Of a DNA stretch of 24,249 nucleotides, positions 1 to 9,689 are shown piece after piece; positions within the stretch are counted from its first letter, which is position 1; every line of letters starts with the position of its first letter. The stretch comes from Phallusia fumigata. Lineage: Eukaryota; Chordata; Ascidiacea; Phlebobranchia; Ascidiidae. Under the pieces are notes generated by a model. That model was not told the DNA's origin and made no database searches. It saw only the letters and a program-made list of their open reading frames with translations. The position numbers were made by a program, and so were the translations under genes. Where the stretch lies: positions 1 through 24,249 of the forward strand of contig QXVZ01027009.1 of NCBI GenBank assembly GCA_008931825.1. Reading direction: 5' to 3'.

Positions 1-270
1 ACATAAACAACGTAAAACGCCAAAGCCTTTCACTATTTGTATGCGTTTAGTTTTGACACCTTATGAATAAGCTTGCTACGTCCCTGTTCTGTGCAAATAT
101 TGGCAAACTTGTAAAAGGTTGCTACAAATAGATTAAAAAAATGCAAGGTGGCGGCACCGTGCCTAAAAAACCCAAGGTGGCCGCGCCACCCCGCCATCGC
201 GTACTCGGCCTATGTGTACAACCTTACTAAGCTCACACAATATTTCACCATTCTTTCATTAAGAATTGAA

Positions 271-393
271 TTATTGACACATTTTTTCCAGCAGGATAAA
301 CTTGCAGTATTCCAACCTTTTACCCACAATATTAGAAATTTGTCTAAACAGGCAAACAATGCTGTAATCTGGGTTGCCCTCACGGCCCTCATG
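271..393 (-). CDS. Orphan minus-strand exon candidate
   Basis: A strong minus-strand acceptor (GTCTCTTTAAACAG) precedes 393, and a phase-0 frame of 40 codons (HEGREGNPDYSIVCLFRQIS...) runs to a TAA at 271. A second frame, in phase with the donor at 790, is also open (MRAVRATQITALF...) to about 210. It lies beyond the AATAAA of the gene above, so it is either an alternative last exon or belongs to a different transcript. The upstream GC-rich block (145-200) has an imperfect GGTGGCG/CGCCACC inverted repeat. Confidence 0.3.
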   Translation of the reverse strand, partial: HEGREGNPDYSIVCLFRQISNIVGKRLEYCKFILLEKMCQ

Positions 394-555
394 CTGTTTA
401 AAGAGACATGCAAACAGAACAAGTTTTCTTAACATTTTTGTTTATAAGCATACTAAAATAGACCAGTTGTTTTTGTGAAAAAGAACAAACTTGTATACTA
501 GATGATTCAAAAATCTACCATTTTTTTCTAATTTGGTGTAAATGAAGACCAACTG

Positions 556-1298
556 CATTAAATTTATTAAAATGAAAGGATTTATGACATCACAATGAAA
601 ACATTGTAAATCAACAAAGCTAGTATTTGATTTTGAAAAACTGGTTGTGGCCAGTAGAAACTTTCTTCATTTCAAAGTGGCTTATAACACCAGAATGGTT
701 GGGTAAAATCATTTCCGACTACTAAACTTTCCATAAAGTAAACCATTCCATAGCAGCCTATAGTATGATTTTAGTGGCAAACAACTTACCTGCATAAAAC
801 TACAGAACACACAGGTCCATTTTTTTCAATGTTCTTTGATTCCATTCCCAGAATCAAACACACCTGGCACTTAAAAAAACAGGAGCAGATTTACTAACAG
901 ATCAGGTCTACATGCCATGCAAATATNCATTAAATTTATTAAAATGAAAGGATTTATGACATCACAATGAAAACATTGTAAATCAACAAAGCTAGTATTT
1001 GATTTTGAAAAACTGGTTGTGGCCAGTAGAAACTTTCTTCATTTCAAAGTTGCTTATAACACCAGAATGGTTGGGTAAAATCATTTCCGACTACTAAACT
1101 TTCCATAAAGTAAACCATTCCACAGCAGCCTATAGTATGATTTTAGTGGCAAACAACTTACCTGCATAAAACTACAGAACACACAGGTCCATTTTTTTCA
1201 ATGTTCTTTGATTCCATTCCCAGAATCAAACACACCTGGCACTTAAAAAAACAGGAGCAGATTTACTAACAGATCAGGTCTACATGCCATGCAAATAT
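556..1298. repeat. False duplication around N at 927 (371 bp x2)
   Basis: Positions 556-926 and 928-1298 are the same 371-bp sequence in direct orientation, separated by a single N. I see two substitutions (G/T in the GTGGCTTATAAC context, T/C in the CCATAGCAGCC context). A perfect junction at a lone N with near-identical flanks is what results when two overlapping contigs, often the two haplotypes, are placed side by side instead of merged. Confidence 0.85.
620..869 (-). pseudogene. Assembly-duplicated last two exons of the minus-strand gene
   Basis: Exons 790-869 and 620-680, with the AATAAA signal at 563-568, repeat the 1162-1241 and 992-1052 exons. They lie in the second copy of a 371-bp segment split by the N at 927. 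This is not a gene duplication in the usual sense. The terminal exon differs at one base just after its acceptor, giving His in this copy and Asn in the other, as expected for two alleles. Confidence 0.6.
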
Positions 1299-1996
1299 GC
1301 TATGTTACATACCAGAGAATATAATACTGCATTTACCATCCTGTCCAACATTTGTTGCACAAAATCATTTACATAAGAAAAGGTAATCTTTCAACATCAG
1401 AACTGCCAATAGGAAATTTGTGCCACAGTCTACTACGTCTAACCACCTGTACTAAACATGGAATGCAATCAATTCCATAGTCAGCATGTTAACCCACATT
1501 ATTTTACAAAAATGAAAATGAAGTTTGATTTAACTTATATAGGGCATTTTCCTAGCTCCTACCTTCCAGTTAAGTACAACAAATACAACTCTTTAATTAT
1601 ATCTAATGAATCTTGTTCCTCCTGGTCTTGAAGGAAACAGGAAATATCTGGTGTTACACTGATAAATATCCAATGTATCAGAACACCTGTGGAAACATAT
1701 ACAGGAAAAGTGGTTAATAAGGGTTTAGAGCAGAGAATGCAACTTATGGCATATTGACAATATCTGCCCCCTTCCCCTAATCAAAATCACCCAGCCCATA
1801 TGGCCTTTACGAATAACTCTCTTTAAAGAAACTGTGTTTGTGAATTGGAGCAATGCTATAAACTAGAAGGGTGGCTTTCGCCATATTGCCATCCCATAAA
1901 TACTATCACTCTTTTACTGCATTATTTTAATTTGGGTCCCATAGTTACAGGCAAACACACTTGGTCACCACACATCCAAAGTTTGAGATTATTCAT
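992..1996 (-). CDS. 3' part of a minus-strand gene, unknown family
   Basis: Minus-strand exons in transcription order: 1949-1996 or 1969-1996 (MNNLKLWMCG...), 1563-1686 (contains DISCFLQDQEEQDSLDIIKE), 1313-1387 (75 nt, ITFSYVNDFVQQMLDRMVNA...), 1162-1241 (80 nt, CQVCLILGMESKNIEKNGP...), and a terminal exon 992-1052 ending in TAG. The last three join in frame (phase 0, then phase 2) with good splice sites, and an AATAAA signal (935-940, minus strand) lies about 50 nt past the stop. If 1969-1996 uses its GTGACC donor it joins 1563-1686 in phase 1. The join between 1563-1686 (ends phase 2) and 1313-1387 (starts phase 0) does not match, so an exon is missing or one boundary is wrong. I recognise no domain. 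Confidence 0.55.
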
Positions 1997-2354
1997 CTGT
2001 ATAGATTCATGTGCAAATCGTAGCAGATATTTTAAAAACGTTTCATAACTATAATCCGTTGTAACACCAAAAAGCCAATAATGATGTGTGAGCAGCAGAC
2101 AGTTCTTTCAGTTTATTTTGTTTCGCGATGAAAAGAAAAACTACCAGCTTTCACATAACAATGTAATTGACGCAGGGGCAGCGAAAGACAATTTGGTCAC
2201 CATGTCAAGCTGCCCCAATGATTTTGTTTGGATAGACATTATGTAAAAAGGAAAGTAAATAATTTGAACTGGTGATTAGGTGTATAAAACAAAAAAGTTT
2301 AGACAGAGTAACAAAGTGATTTTAACTGTGTACGATAACGAAATAAAGTACGAG

Positions 2355-2817
2355 AAAAAAAAATACTGCGAAGCAACCAGAAAAATACAATGAGTAAATG
2401 ACAAGACACAAAAAACTTGTAAAACAATTTTCGGCAAAAAAATATTGCACAAGGAAAACCGATCTTCCATAGAAATCGCACACCATGCTGTAATTTTATG
2501 GATAAATTCTCACGACGCATGCTCGTGCTCTTGCCTCCTGGGCGAAATTAATCAATTTTTCCACGCAGCTGTGCTGCGGGGTTAANAAAAAAAAATACTG
2601 CGAAGCAACCAGAAAAATACAATGAGTAAATGACAAGACACAAAAAACTTGTAAAACAATTTTCGGCAAAAAAATATTGCACAAGGAAAACCGATCTTCC
2701 ATCGAAATCGCACACCATGCGGTAATTTTATGGATAAATTCTCACGACGCATGCTCGTGCTCTTGCCTCCTGGGCGAAATTAATCAATTTTTCCACGCAG
2801 CTGTGCTGCGGGGTTAA
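2355..2817. repeat. False duplication around N at 2586 (231 bp x2)
   Basis: Positions 2355-2585 and 2587-2817 repeat the same 231-bp sequence directly, again split by one N. Two substitutions are visible (CCATAGAAAT versus CCATCGAAAT, and CATGCTGTAA versus CATGCGGTAA). The copied segment includes a locally CpG-rich block ending in CTGTGCTGCGGGGTTAA. It is interpreted as unmerged overlapping contigs. Confidence 0.85.
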
Positions 2818-2999
2818 TCATGATGACATTTAGGAATGTAAACAATGTGTGGTAAAAAAACACGTGTTACAAGGTCGAGGATGCGTAGGTGCCGAATATA
2901 TTTTCCTTCATGCGTTTTAAAAACGGTGCACACTGTTTCGACCCATAAGGTCTATAATCTGTTGCATTGGTGATTATAAAATTATTTAAGAAAACGGAA

Positions 3000-3790
3000 T
3001 GACACACCACTGTGACCCAAATTACAAACATTATAGGCCTTGCAAGTCAACTTTTGGGACGTTAGGGTTAAACACAGCAATGCACTATGGCTTGTTCTCC
3101 AACTGTCCAAATGTTATGCAGTTCTGGCATTGTTTAATAAATTAACCCAGTTCAGATAGCTTATAGGATAATGGCTAGGACTACAGGGTCAAACAAAGAA
3201 ATTGATACACCACAATGGCATGAAACTGTGAAAATTTCAACAAATTCAGGACATCATTTAATATTTTGATCCATTTCAGATACGCCGCTAGCCCCCTGAT
3301 AACTGATATACACTGCCGTGATGGGCAAAGCACAGCAATTTTGACACCACAGTGACATGTTACATACACTGTCTGAATTTCAGCCAAGTTAGACAGTTTT
3401 TAGTAATTTGACCCACTTTAGAGGGCTAGTGGGGTAACCAATGGGGCAACGAAACTGGAGACACACTGCGATGACTATATCTACCAGCTGTGAAAGTTTC
3501 ATCCAAATCCCCAAAACATTTTGTGCCAAGTGCATGAACAACCTGCAGCAAAATATTTCACCCTTTTGGGGACTAATGGGAAACCACTGGGGCTATGGGG
3601 TCAAACAGATGGAACAAGTCCATGACCATATCTACCTGCTGTAAAAGTTTCATCCAAATCCATACAATTTGTGGCAAAAGGGCATGGACAAGCTCCATGG
3701 TGGGAAAAAAATGGAAAAACAACATGTGTCCCCTTGAGGAAGGGGCCCATAATTACTGTGCCAAACTTCGTCTGTGCACATGCATTAATT
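3000..3790. repeat. Degenerate tandem repeat, roughly 115-165 bp period
   Basis: Similar blocks recur in the same order: a GGCTA(G)..GGGGT(A/C)AA block, then a CACTGCGATGACTATATCTACC-like block, then a TGTGAAAGTTTCATCCAAAT-like block. Block starts are near 3173, 3286, 3424 and 3590. The last two units are the clearest: CTGTGAAAGTTTCATCCAAATCC at 3489 matches CTGTAAAAGTTTCATCCAAATCC at 3640. Upstream units are heavily decayed. The whole stretch lies between minus-strand exon candidates and is probably intronic. Inverted relatives occur at 6590-6740 and 9120-9390. Confidence 0.55.
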
Positions 3791-3856
3791 AATGTTTTAG
3801 TGCAAAAAAATAAAACAAAAGCTCAAATTTTACATTCATTCAGCAAGTGACCAAAG

Positions 3857-3915
3857 TTAAGGGACAGGTGGAATGCTGGTGTTTGTGTAGTAGCCAAAGG
3901 AAGAGATATTTCTCG
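3857..3915 (-). CDS. Candidate minus-strand terminal exon
   Basis: An excellent acceptor with a long pyrimidine tract (TTTTTTTATTTTTACCC...AAAG) precedes 3915. Joined in phase 1 to the 3985-4111 exon, it encodes RNISSFGYYTNTSIPPVP and a TAA at 3857. Read in phase 0 it encodes a different open frame (REISLPLATTQ...) that continues past 3857 and could use a GTAAAA donor. The phase-1 match with the preceding donor favours the short terminal reading. Confidence 0.4.
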
Positions 3916-3984
3916 CTTTAGAGGGTAAAAATAAAAAAACTATAAATGCAGTATAATATCCTTGGATGGCAAACAAAATATCAC

Positions 3985-4111
3985 CTGCAGTTAAAAGGGC
4001 CTTTGTGCTTGTAAAAGGCACGAAGATGTGACTAAATATCATTTGCTCAGCTTTTTTGTCCAGTTGGAAGCATCCGTTTCTGCTGCTGGTGGCAAAGCAT
4101 TTTCCAGTCAT
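3985..4111 (-). CDS. Candidate minus-strand exon with triple CAG acceptor
   Basis: The minus-strand frame from ATG 4111 (MTGKCFATSS...) is open to a CTGCAG|GTGATA donor at 3985 and ends in phase 1. Just upstream of the ATG is an in-frame TAA. The exon therefore either starts translation here or is entered later, through the pyrimidine-rich TGCTTTGCCACCAG and the CAGCAGCAG acceptor cluster at 4080-4088. The residues (Cys, Lys, Phe, Ser mixed, ending FTSTKALLTA) look protein-like. Family not recognised. Confidence 0.4.
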
Positions 4112-4367
4112 TTAATGTCAAATCAATGATGTTTGTGCATAAACTGCATATGCATATTCAGACATGTAAATTAAAGTCAACATAAGAAATTTTTACAAAT
4201 CATTACTGCAGAATAAAGCTTTTATCATTGCAAACCATTTCCCTTTTATTTTTTGACAAGGTTGTTTGGCATGGGGCATTACAACATGAAAAAGTTGAAA
4301 TGTTTATCTGCTGCGTTTTAACTAAAGATAGTATCAGTAGAGTAAAACTCAGTCTTGCAACAGATAC

Positions 4368-4470
4368 CTGTAATGCATGATAATCCCCGTTTGTGTGAGT
4401 GACCCAGTACAACCCAGCTTGTAGCTGGTACATGCCATCCATTAAGTTTCAAATTTACTACTTTTGCAAA
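4368..4470 (-). CDS. Candidate minus-strand exon, two open frames
   Basis: The minus strand has an acceptor (TTTAACTAG) before 4470 and a GTATCT donor after 4368. Two frames are open across it. One is continuous in phase 0 with the upstream 4630-4686 exon (FAKVVNLKLNGW...) and ends in phase 1. The other begins at an internal ATG (MDGMYQLQAGLYWV...) and ends in phase 0, and would make the upstream exon a 5' UTR. Without transcripts I cannot choose. The second frame also reads through the donor to 4203. Confidence 0.35.
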
Positions 4471-4629
4471 CTAGTTAAACAGTTATTGTTTGGTTCCTAA
4501 AATTTACCTGCATTACTTGTTTTTCTAAAAAATCTTAATTTTGGAATGGGAAATATTATTCCCTTATTAAAAAATTATTCTCTTTAAAAAACTATAAAAA
4601 ACAAAACAAGTAAATCGAAAACTACGTAC

Positions 4630-4686
4630 CATGTTAAGCAGCCAGCCACTGCAGAGTAGGTGGGCGCCAGGATTCAAAACGCTCAT
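4630..4686 (-). CDS. Candidate first exon of a minus-strand gene
   Basis: On the minus strand an ATG (GGAAATGAGC context) opens 19 codons (MSVLNPGAHLLCSGWLLNM) ending in phase 0 at a GTACGT donor. It sits at the edge of the CpG-rich interval, where a transcript leaving it leftward would begin. It could instead be a 5' UTR exon with an upstream ORF. The downstream exon is not settled. Confidence 0.35.
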
Positions 4687-5489
4687 TTCCGTTGTGTGGC
4701 GATTACATATTTGGTCATCGCGGTAAACCACACAAGTTGGCGACAAATAAGTGTAGTAAATGTATTTAACGGCAAACGCTTTAACTTAGGGTGCTGTTAC
4801 CAGTGTTACCATCAGTACAGCACGTTTGCAATCAACGACTGCAAATTCACTAAAAGATGTAAGCGTAACCGTAACCTGCTTAATATAATTGAGAGAGCGA
4901 GGTAGCCAACAAACTGTTAAAACAGCGTAAAACCAACTTGTCACATTTGATAGCCATTGTAGAGCATTGCACAAACAAAAATCCATACTGAAGCAAATAT
5001 TTGGAACAAGCGTACAGTATACGTTTGTACACCGAAAGCACAAACTGGGCAAAAATTTGCCCAAGAATATGGTACACTCTACTATTTGCGCACAAAATTT
5101 TGGCTTTGGTCAACGTACCCTCATTTAATATTAACATTGAAAATTTTCGGTTGCTTTTTAAAAAAACATGTGAAAGGGAAGCATTTCTCCGCCAATGCTT
5201 TGCATAAAAAATGGTTTATAGTTGAGTCGGTTCATGTTCACCAACCGTGACGGGAGACAATTGCTAACATACGTAACAATTGGCCAATGAAAGTTGGCCT
5301 ACTATGACATAACAGTCCAAATAGCCAATCAATTGCCGATATCAACATCACATGACAAACTTTCGTAACTTAGCAACTGCCTTTAATGCTACAGCTTAGG
5401 GCGGGAGTTTTTCGACCAATTTAGCGCAGTTTATCGACTTAGTTTGTGATATTGCGAACGTAGCGAAGACTATATTGTAAATTGCAAAC
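4687..5489. promoter_or_regulatory. CpG-rich divergent promoter interval with CCAAT boxes
   Basis: This interval separates the plus-strand start codon at 5490 from minus-strand exon candidates beginning at 4686. It is CpG-rich relative to the flanking introns and carries three CCAAT boxes on the plus strand (5284-5288, 5325-5329, 5416-5420); the first is part of a near-palindromic ATTGGCCAAT. Paired CCAAT motifs and CpG richness are typical of NF-Y-driven TATA-less divergent promoters. The minus-strand transcript is only inferred, so bidirectionality is a hypothesis. Confidence 0.4.
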
Positions 5490-8400
5490 ATGTCAGAGGA
5501 GAAAGTAAGTTTCATGCAGGTTTTTTTTATTTGAAACATAAATTAACACTGTTTATTTATCAGGATATGGATAATTTGTCCGGTGATGAGTATGTAAAAG
5601 CAGTTTTTAGAAATGCAGGGGTGAGTCTGACATAATCTGTACAGAAAGCATAGGTACTTAAAGAAATTGTACGGTTACGTTTATTGCATACTTTGATCAA
5701 AGGGTATGGGTATCAAGTTCTAAATAATGCACATTCGTTTTAAGATTTATTATGAACCCGCGCCAGAGAATTCAGCTGAGAATTGTGAGGTTGAAACACT
5801 CAACAAGGTTCATTGTTTTTAGTCTATAAGTAAAAATATTTCCTGGTTAATTATATTTATTTTATTATATAAGCAATCATAAATTTGAAAATATATTTTC
5901 TTTAGACTATTCTGAACAAGCACATCTGTGACGACGATGATCTATTTTATTGGAAATATTCGCTTGGGGTAAGCTGTGCAATATTAATATAGTTGTTGTA
6001 AATGATTTGTCAATATTTTTCAGATTGAAAAGAATCCATTATACCAAGTAAGTTTTTTATTACGGTGAATTTCTGCATTATTTGTTTGATATTTTACTTA
6101 TTTACTTTGCATTATTGCATTTTTATACATAGCAAATTAGTCAGTTACTAACTAACATCAGTTTACTCCTTAATGTGAGGTGGGTTTTAACAGATTTGTA
6201 GTCTAGAGACAAAACAACATGCTATGGTAATGTATATTGAGTTGCTGTGTGTTGACAAGAAGTTTATCAACCTCACTAAGCTTTTGTTATTGACCCCTTA
6301 CAGGAAACCAGTTCAAATGAAATTTTTTGGAGGTAGTAGATATAGTCATGAAAATGTGCAATCTGTTTCAGTAGACACCACTCACCCCAAAAGAGCAATT
6401 GCTTTTTTAGGCTTACACACACCACAGACAAAGTTTTTTGTGCATGTAGTGGTACCTTAATGCAAGTTTGTTTTAATTGATCATGAACTACATGTTTGAG
6501 TTGAATGAAAATTATTCAGATGACAGTTGGAGTTCTGGGGGTGTGTTAGTGTCAATAAATTGGTGACATTTTAGCCTTTGTGGTTGCCATATAGCCCCCT
6601 ACTCTTGTTATAAGGGTTTGTTTCTTGATTCAATGATGCCAGGTGTCACCCTGCTAGCCCCCTACGATTGGTCAAATTAATAAATAGCATCCAATTGGAT
6701 GAAATATAACACTTTGTAGAACATACCATTATGTGGGGTTTGGGTTTCTGTGTTTATACTACAGCCACAGCAGTTACCCTTATCATTCATATAAAATTCA
6801 ATATAATTATTTGCTTCTGTTTTGGATACATACATAATAACTCAACTTAAAAATTTTTAACATGTACCCAAAAAATAGATAACTAACACTTTTGCAAACC
6901 ATAGGTAACTGTAAGACCCAATGGAAAATTATGTAGTGAAGTGACTGATGGTGTATGTGGAACTGTGGTATAGTGAAAGCCACCTATTTAATTGTTTACA
7001 CCTTTGCAACAGTGTTCAATGCTCACTTCACCAGATATACAATGTTAAATCATCAATTCAGAGTAAATCGCTGGTCGCTTAAAATTAAAAGTTTGTGGTG
7101 AAGTCTCCTTATTATCTACCCTTCAAGTCCTTTTCGAAAATTGCTAATGTTTGGGTAGGGATGTTTAGTTGCAGTTTACAGAATAAGTTGGTTAATTCTG
7201 TTAAAATACACCACCCTAAGGACTAAAGTTAAGGTAAACAAACTGCTAAAATAACTTCACCAGATCAATCTGGTTTTGTCTTTTTTGTTCATGTTGTTTG
7301 CATTGTACCAAAAAAACATTTTATAATTTACAATTTTAAAATTTTAGGTGGATGTAAAGCGTAAGGAAAAGGTAAATATTTTTGCAAATGGCATGCATGT
7401 TTTACAAATTAAAGTTGTTGACTGTTTGTTTTTTTAGAACCCAAAGCGACGGAATTTAAAGGTGAGTCACTAAAAGGTTTAAGGTAGTGTTATTGTAAAT
7501 AAAAAGATTGTAAATATTTGTTTTTTTTTACTTTTTAGATGAGATTGGATCCAACCACCACAATATTTTATTTTGATGAGTGTATGCCAACAAAGGTACA
7601 ATAAATGAAACAGTAAATATATGTGTAAAAATTAATCTTTGTATAATTTGATTTTAGATCTCAATTGACACAAGGGAAACAGAATTTGAAAAGTGCAAAA
7701 CAAAGGATGGGGACTCAAGTGTAAGTTATATATATCTTTTTCATTTGCACGTTAGAAAAATGCCATGGTCTGTTCTGTTGTGCAGAGACTTGTAAAGGAA
7801 AGAATGCAAAAAGATCGAGATGTAAGTAACTAATTTAAAGGTATTACAATTACAAGAATGTAGATAAGTAATAAACACAATAAACAAGCTTTTAAATGTG
7901 TTGTTTCATTCTGACACAGCTCAATGCAACACAATATTTATACAATGCAACATATTTGTTGTTGCTTAAGCCAAGATAAATGTATTGAACAAACTTTATT
8001 TCTGGACAACATATTGTTGTCAAAACTAATAATTATTGTCCATTTACCAAACTGTGTCAGAACTTGCTCAAAGTAAATACATTTTTACACCAATTTTTAA
8101 GTACAGCCCAGTTGGATAAATTTACCAAGTATAAAGCAGATAAATATATTGCCAGTGCAGCTATTGACTGGACAACAAACTTAACTGACTTTTTAAATTT
8201 TCCCCATGGATCAAAAGTTGTACCGCACTGTCTTAGATTATTAATTGTAAAATATTATCCACCATCGGGTTTAGGTTGTTGAGAAAACATTTATGGGAAA
8301 AGGTGAAGGTACAGCAGTTGAATACCTGCAAGATATTGATGACCTTTTCGACAAATATATCATTGAATCTGAAAATGAACCAGTAAGTAGTAAATTACAA

Positions 8401-8622
8401 ATACTAATCCTTTAGAAAAGTTTGAAAAAGGAAGCTTGCAAGCAAAAATGTTTGTTCACAACAATTAGTGGTGCAAAACAGGTAGTGGATCCTAGGTTGG
8501 GATTTGAATGTGTTTGCATGTTTGTTTCATTTATATCTTAGGGGTTGGAACAATGCCTAAATGGCTATGCTCACAATGCACTTGCACCAACTGCTCGGCA
8601 TCTTGGGGACAAGTTTATTTAA
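5490..8622 (+). CDS. Micro-exon gene, 14 phase-0 exons, unknown family
   Basis: Exons that I read by splice sites: 5490-5504, 5564-5620, 5906-5968, 6024-6047, 6194-6226, 6905-6967, 7348-7371, 7438-7461, 7539-7595, 7658-7720, 7786-7821, 8061-8216, 8275-8382 and 8542-8622 (ends in TAA). Every exon is a multiple of three and every junction is phase 0, giving about 267 residues. Donors are mostly GTAAGT, GTGAGT or GTAAAT; acceptors are T-rich and end in AG. Introns of 55-67 bp alternate with longer ones. The start ATG (MSEEK) lies just downstream of a CpG-rich, CCAAT-containing promoter. The protein is hydrophilic: an acidic N-terminus, a DDDD run in exon 3, a basic patch in exons 7-8, and an acidic helix-like stretch (YLQDIDDLFDKYIIESENEP) in exon 13. 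No signal peptide or membrane segment is visible. I do not recognise the family. Exons 5, 6 and the 8217-8274 intron (donor GTTGTA) are the least certain parts. Confidence 0.75.
6590..6740 (-). repeat. Inverted single copy of the 3000-3790 repeat family
   Basis: The minus strand reads TTATTAATTTGACCAATC, then GTAGGGGGCTAGCAGGGTGAC. This parallels TTAGTAATTTGACCCACT, then TTAGAGGGCTAGTGGGGTAAC at about 3400-3440 on the plus strand, and TTTCATCCAATTGGAT also fits the TTTCATCCAAATCC block. It lies inside the 678-bp intron 6227-6904 of the micro-exon gene. Confidence 0.45.
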
Positions 8623-9119
8623 GAAACATATTTTTGTATCAGGCATGCAAATCTGAAAAGCAAAATGTTGTGTTTGTAGTATTTGTATAATTCTAATGCT
8701 AATGCTCTGCATTTATATGTGGATGTCGTAAAATAGAAAGGCATACTGAGCAATGCCTTACAAAACATGACCTGAATATTTAGACTTTCAAGAGGCAGAC
8801 CAACTACTTTCCAAGTTAAAATAGATGGCATGGTTTGATTACACAAACATAAAAAAACCTGATTAGACTCGACCCAGAAGTGTTTTTGGTTTAAAATCTG
8901 GTGTGTCACTAACTTGGTGACCACAAAGCCCTCAGGCAGAGGTTTCCAACCAGGAAGAAATTTACACTTTATAGTTGAGTTTTTCATAACAAGTGTAGCA
9001 TTTATTCTTAGGTAGACTGGTGGTTCAAACATTTTCACATTTCTTTCTATAATTTCTTGTCTAGTGGAGGGGGAATGAAAAGTTCCGAAATAAGCTGCAT
9101 CAGAAAAGGGGAAATGCAT
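8619..9119. other. Non-coding interval with a long accidental-looking minus frame
   Basis: A 182-codon minus-strand frame (8619-9167) crosses this interval, but it has no ATG at its start and its first codons lie inside the dispersed repeat at 9120-9390. It may be a decayed mobile-element remnant. I see no catalytic motif. No plus-strand exon with convincing splice sites is visible. Confidence 0.3.
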
Positions 9120-9390
9120 CAAAAAGGCTAGGGACCCTGCCCTAGTGGTTGCCTGTAGCCCCTTCAAGTAGTTATGGGTCCCCTTCCACGAAGGGGGGGG
9201 GGGGTGTTTTTACTCTGTTTTTTTCTTTTTTTCTGTCTAACGCGAGTTTGTTCCCACGTTTTGGTCATGAAGGAGTCGTCCAAATTTCTTCAAATTTTCA
9301 CACATGATAGATGTATATCTGAAGTTGTGCACTGTCAACTTTTTACCCCAATTCACCCATCGGTTCACCCACAGGCCCCAAAAATGTAAA
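9120..9390 (-). repeat. Inverted tandem relatives of the 3000-3790 repeat family
   Basis: Read on the minus strand, GGGTGAACCGATGGGTGAAT, then ATACATCTATCATGTGTGAA and AATTTGAAGAAATTTGG, follow the block order and wording of the family at 3424-3510. A further GGGGCTACAGGCAACCACTA block follows near 9130-9160. The segment includes a perfect CCCCTTC-CAC-GAAGGGG hairpin (9180-9196) running into a 12-14 nt G tract. Confidence 0.4.
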
Positions 9391-9689
9391 ATTTTTAAAA
9401 CGGCAATATTTACCAAAGTAAGTTACCTAGAAGTTTTCTATTTTGATAGCTGGTACAGTGCAATGTATTGTAATGTATTTTGTGACTTTTATTTGGATTC
9501 ACCAATTTTTTTACCTTTTTAACCCCAAATATTTAGTTTTTTGTTTACATGCCCTTTACTTCAGACATACTAATCCAAATGTATTGAAAATTAGGACGTA
9601 GATATGTAGGGTGCTTCTTATACGTTGTTTAAAATTTTAGCCTGATCGGTTAAGTATTTACCCTTGCAGCCACAAATACGTGTATAACA

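Noticed and set aside
148..432. 94-codon plus-strand frame
   Set aside because: No splice or promoter support, and it is antisense to a better exon candidate at 271-393.
2276..2702. Minus-strand frames with Phe/Leu-rich hydrophobic sequence
   Set aside because: Products of T-rich sequence, and duplicated only because of the assembly artefact at N 2586.
6303..6331. Extra micro-exon after the TTACAG acceptor
   Set aside because: It reads ETSSNEIFW but its only donor gives 29 nt, which would break the uniform phase-0 pattern and create a shift.
8619..9167. 182-codon minus-strand frame as a real gene
   Set aside because: No ATG at the start, overlaps a dispersed repeat, no motif recognised, and no splice sites that would extend it.
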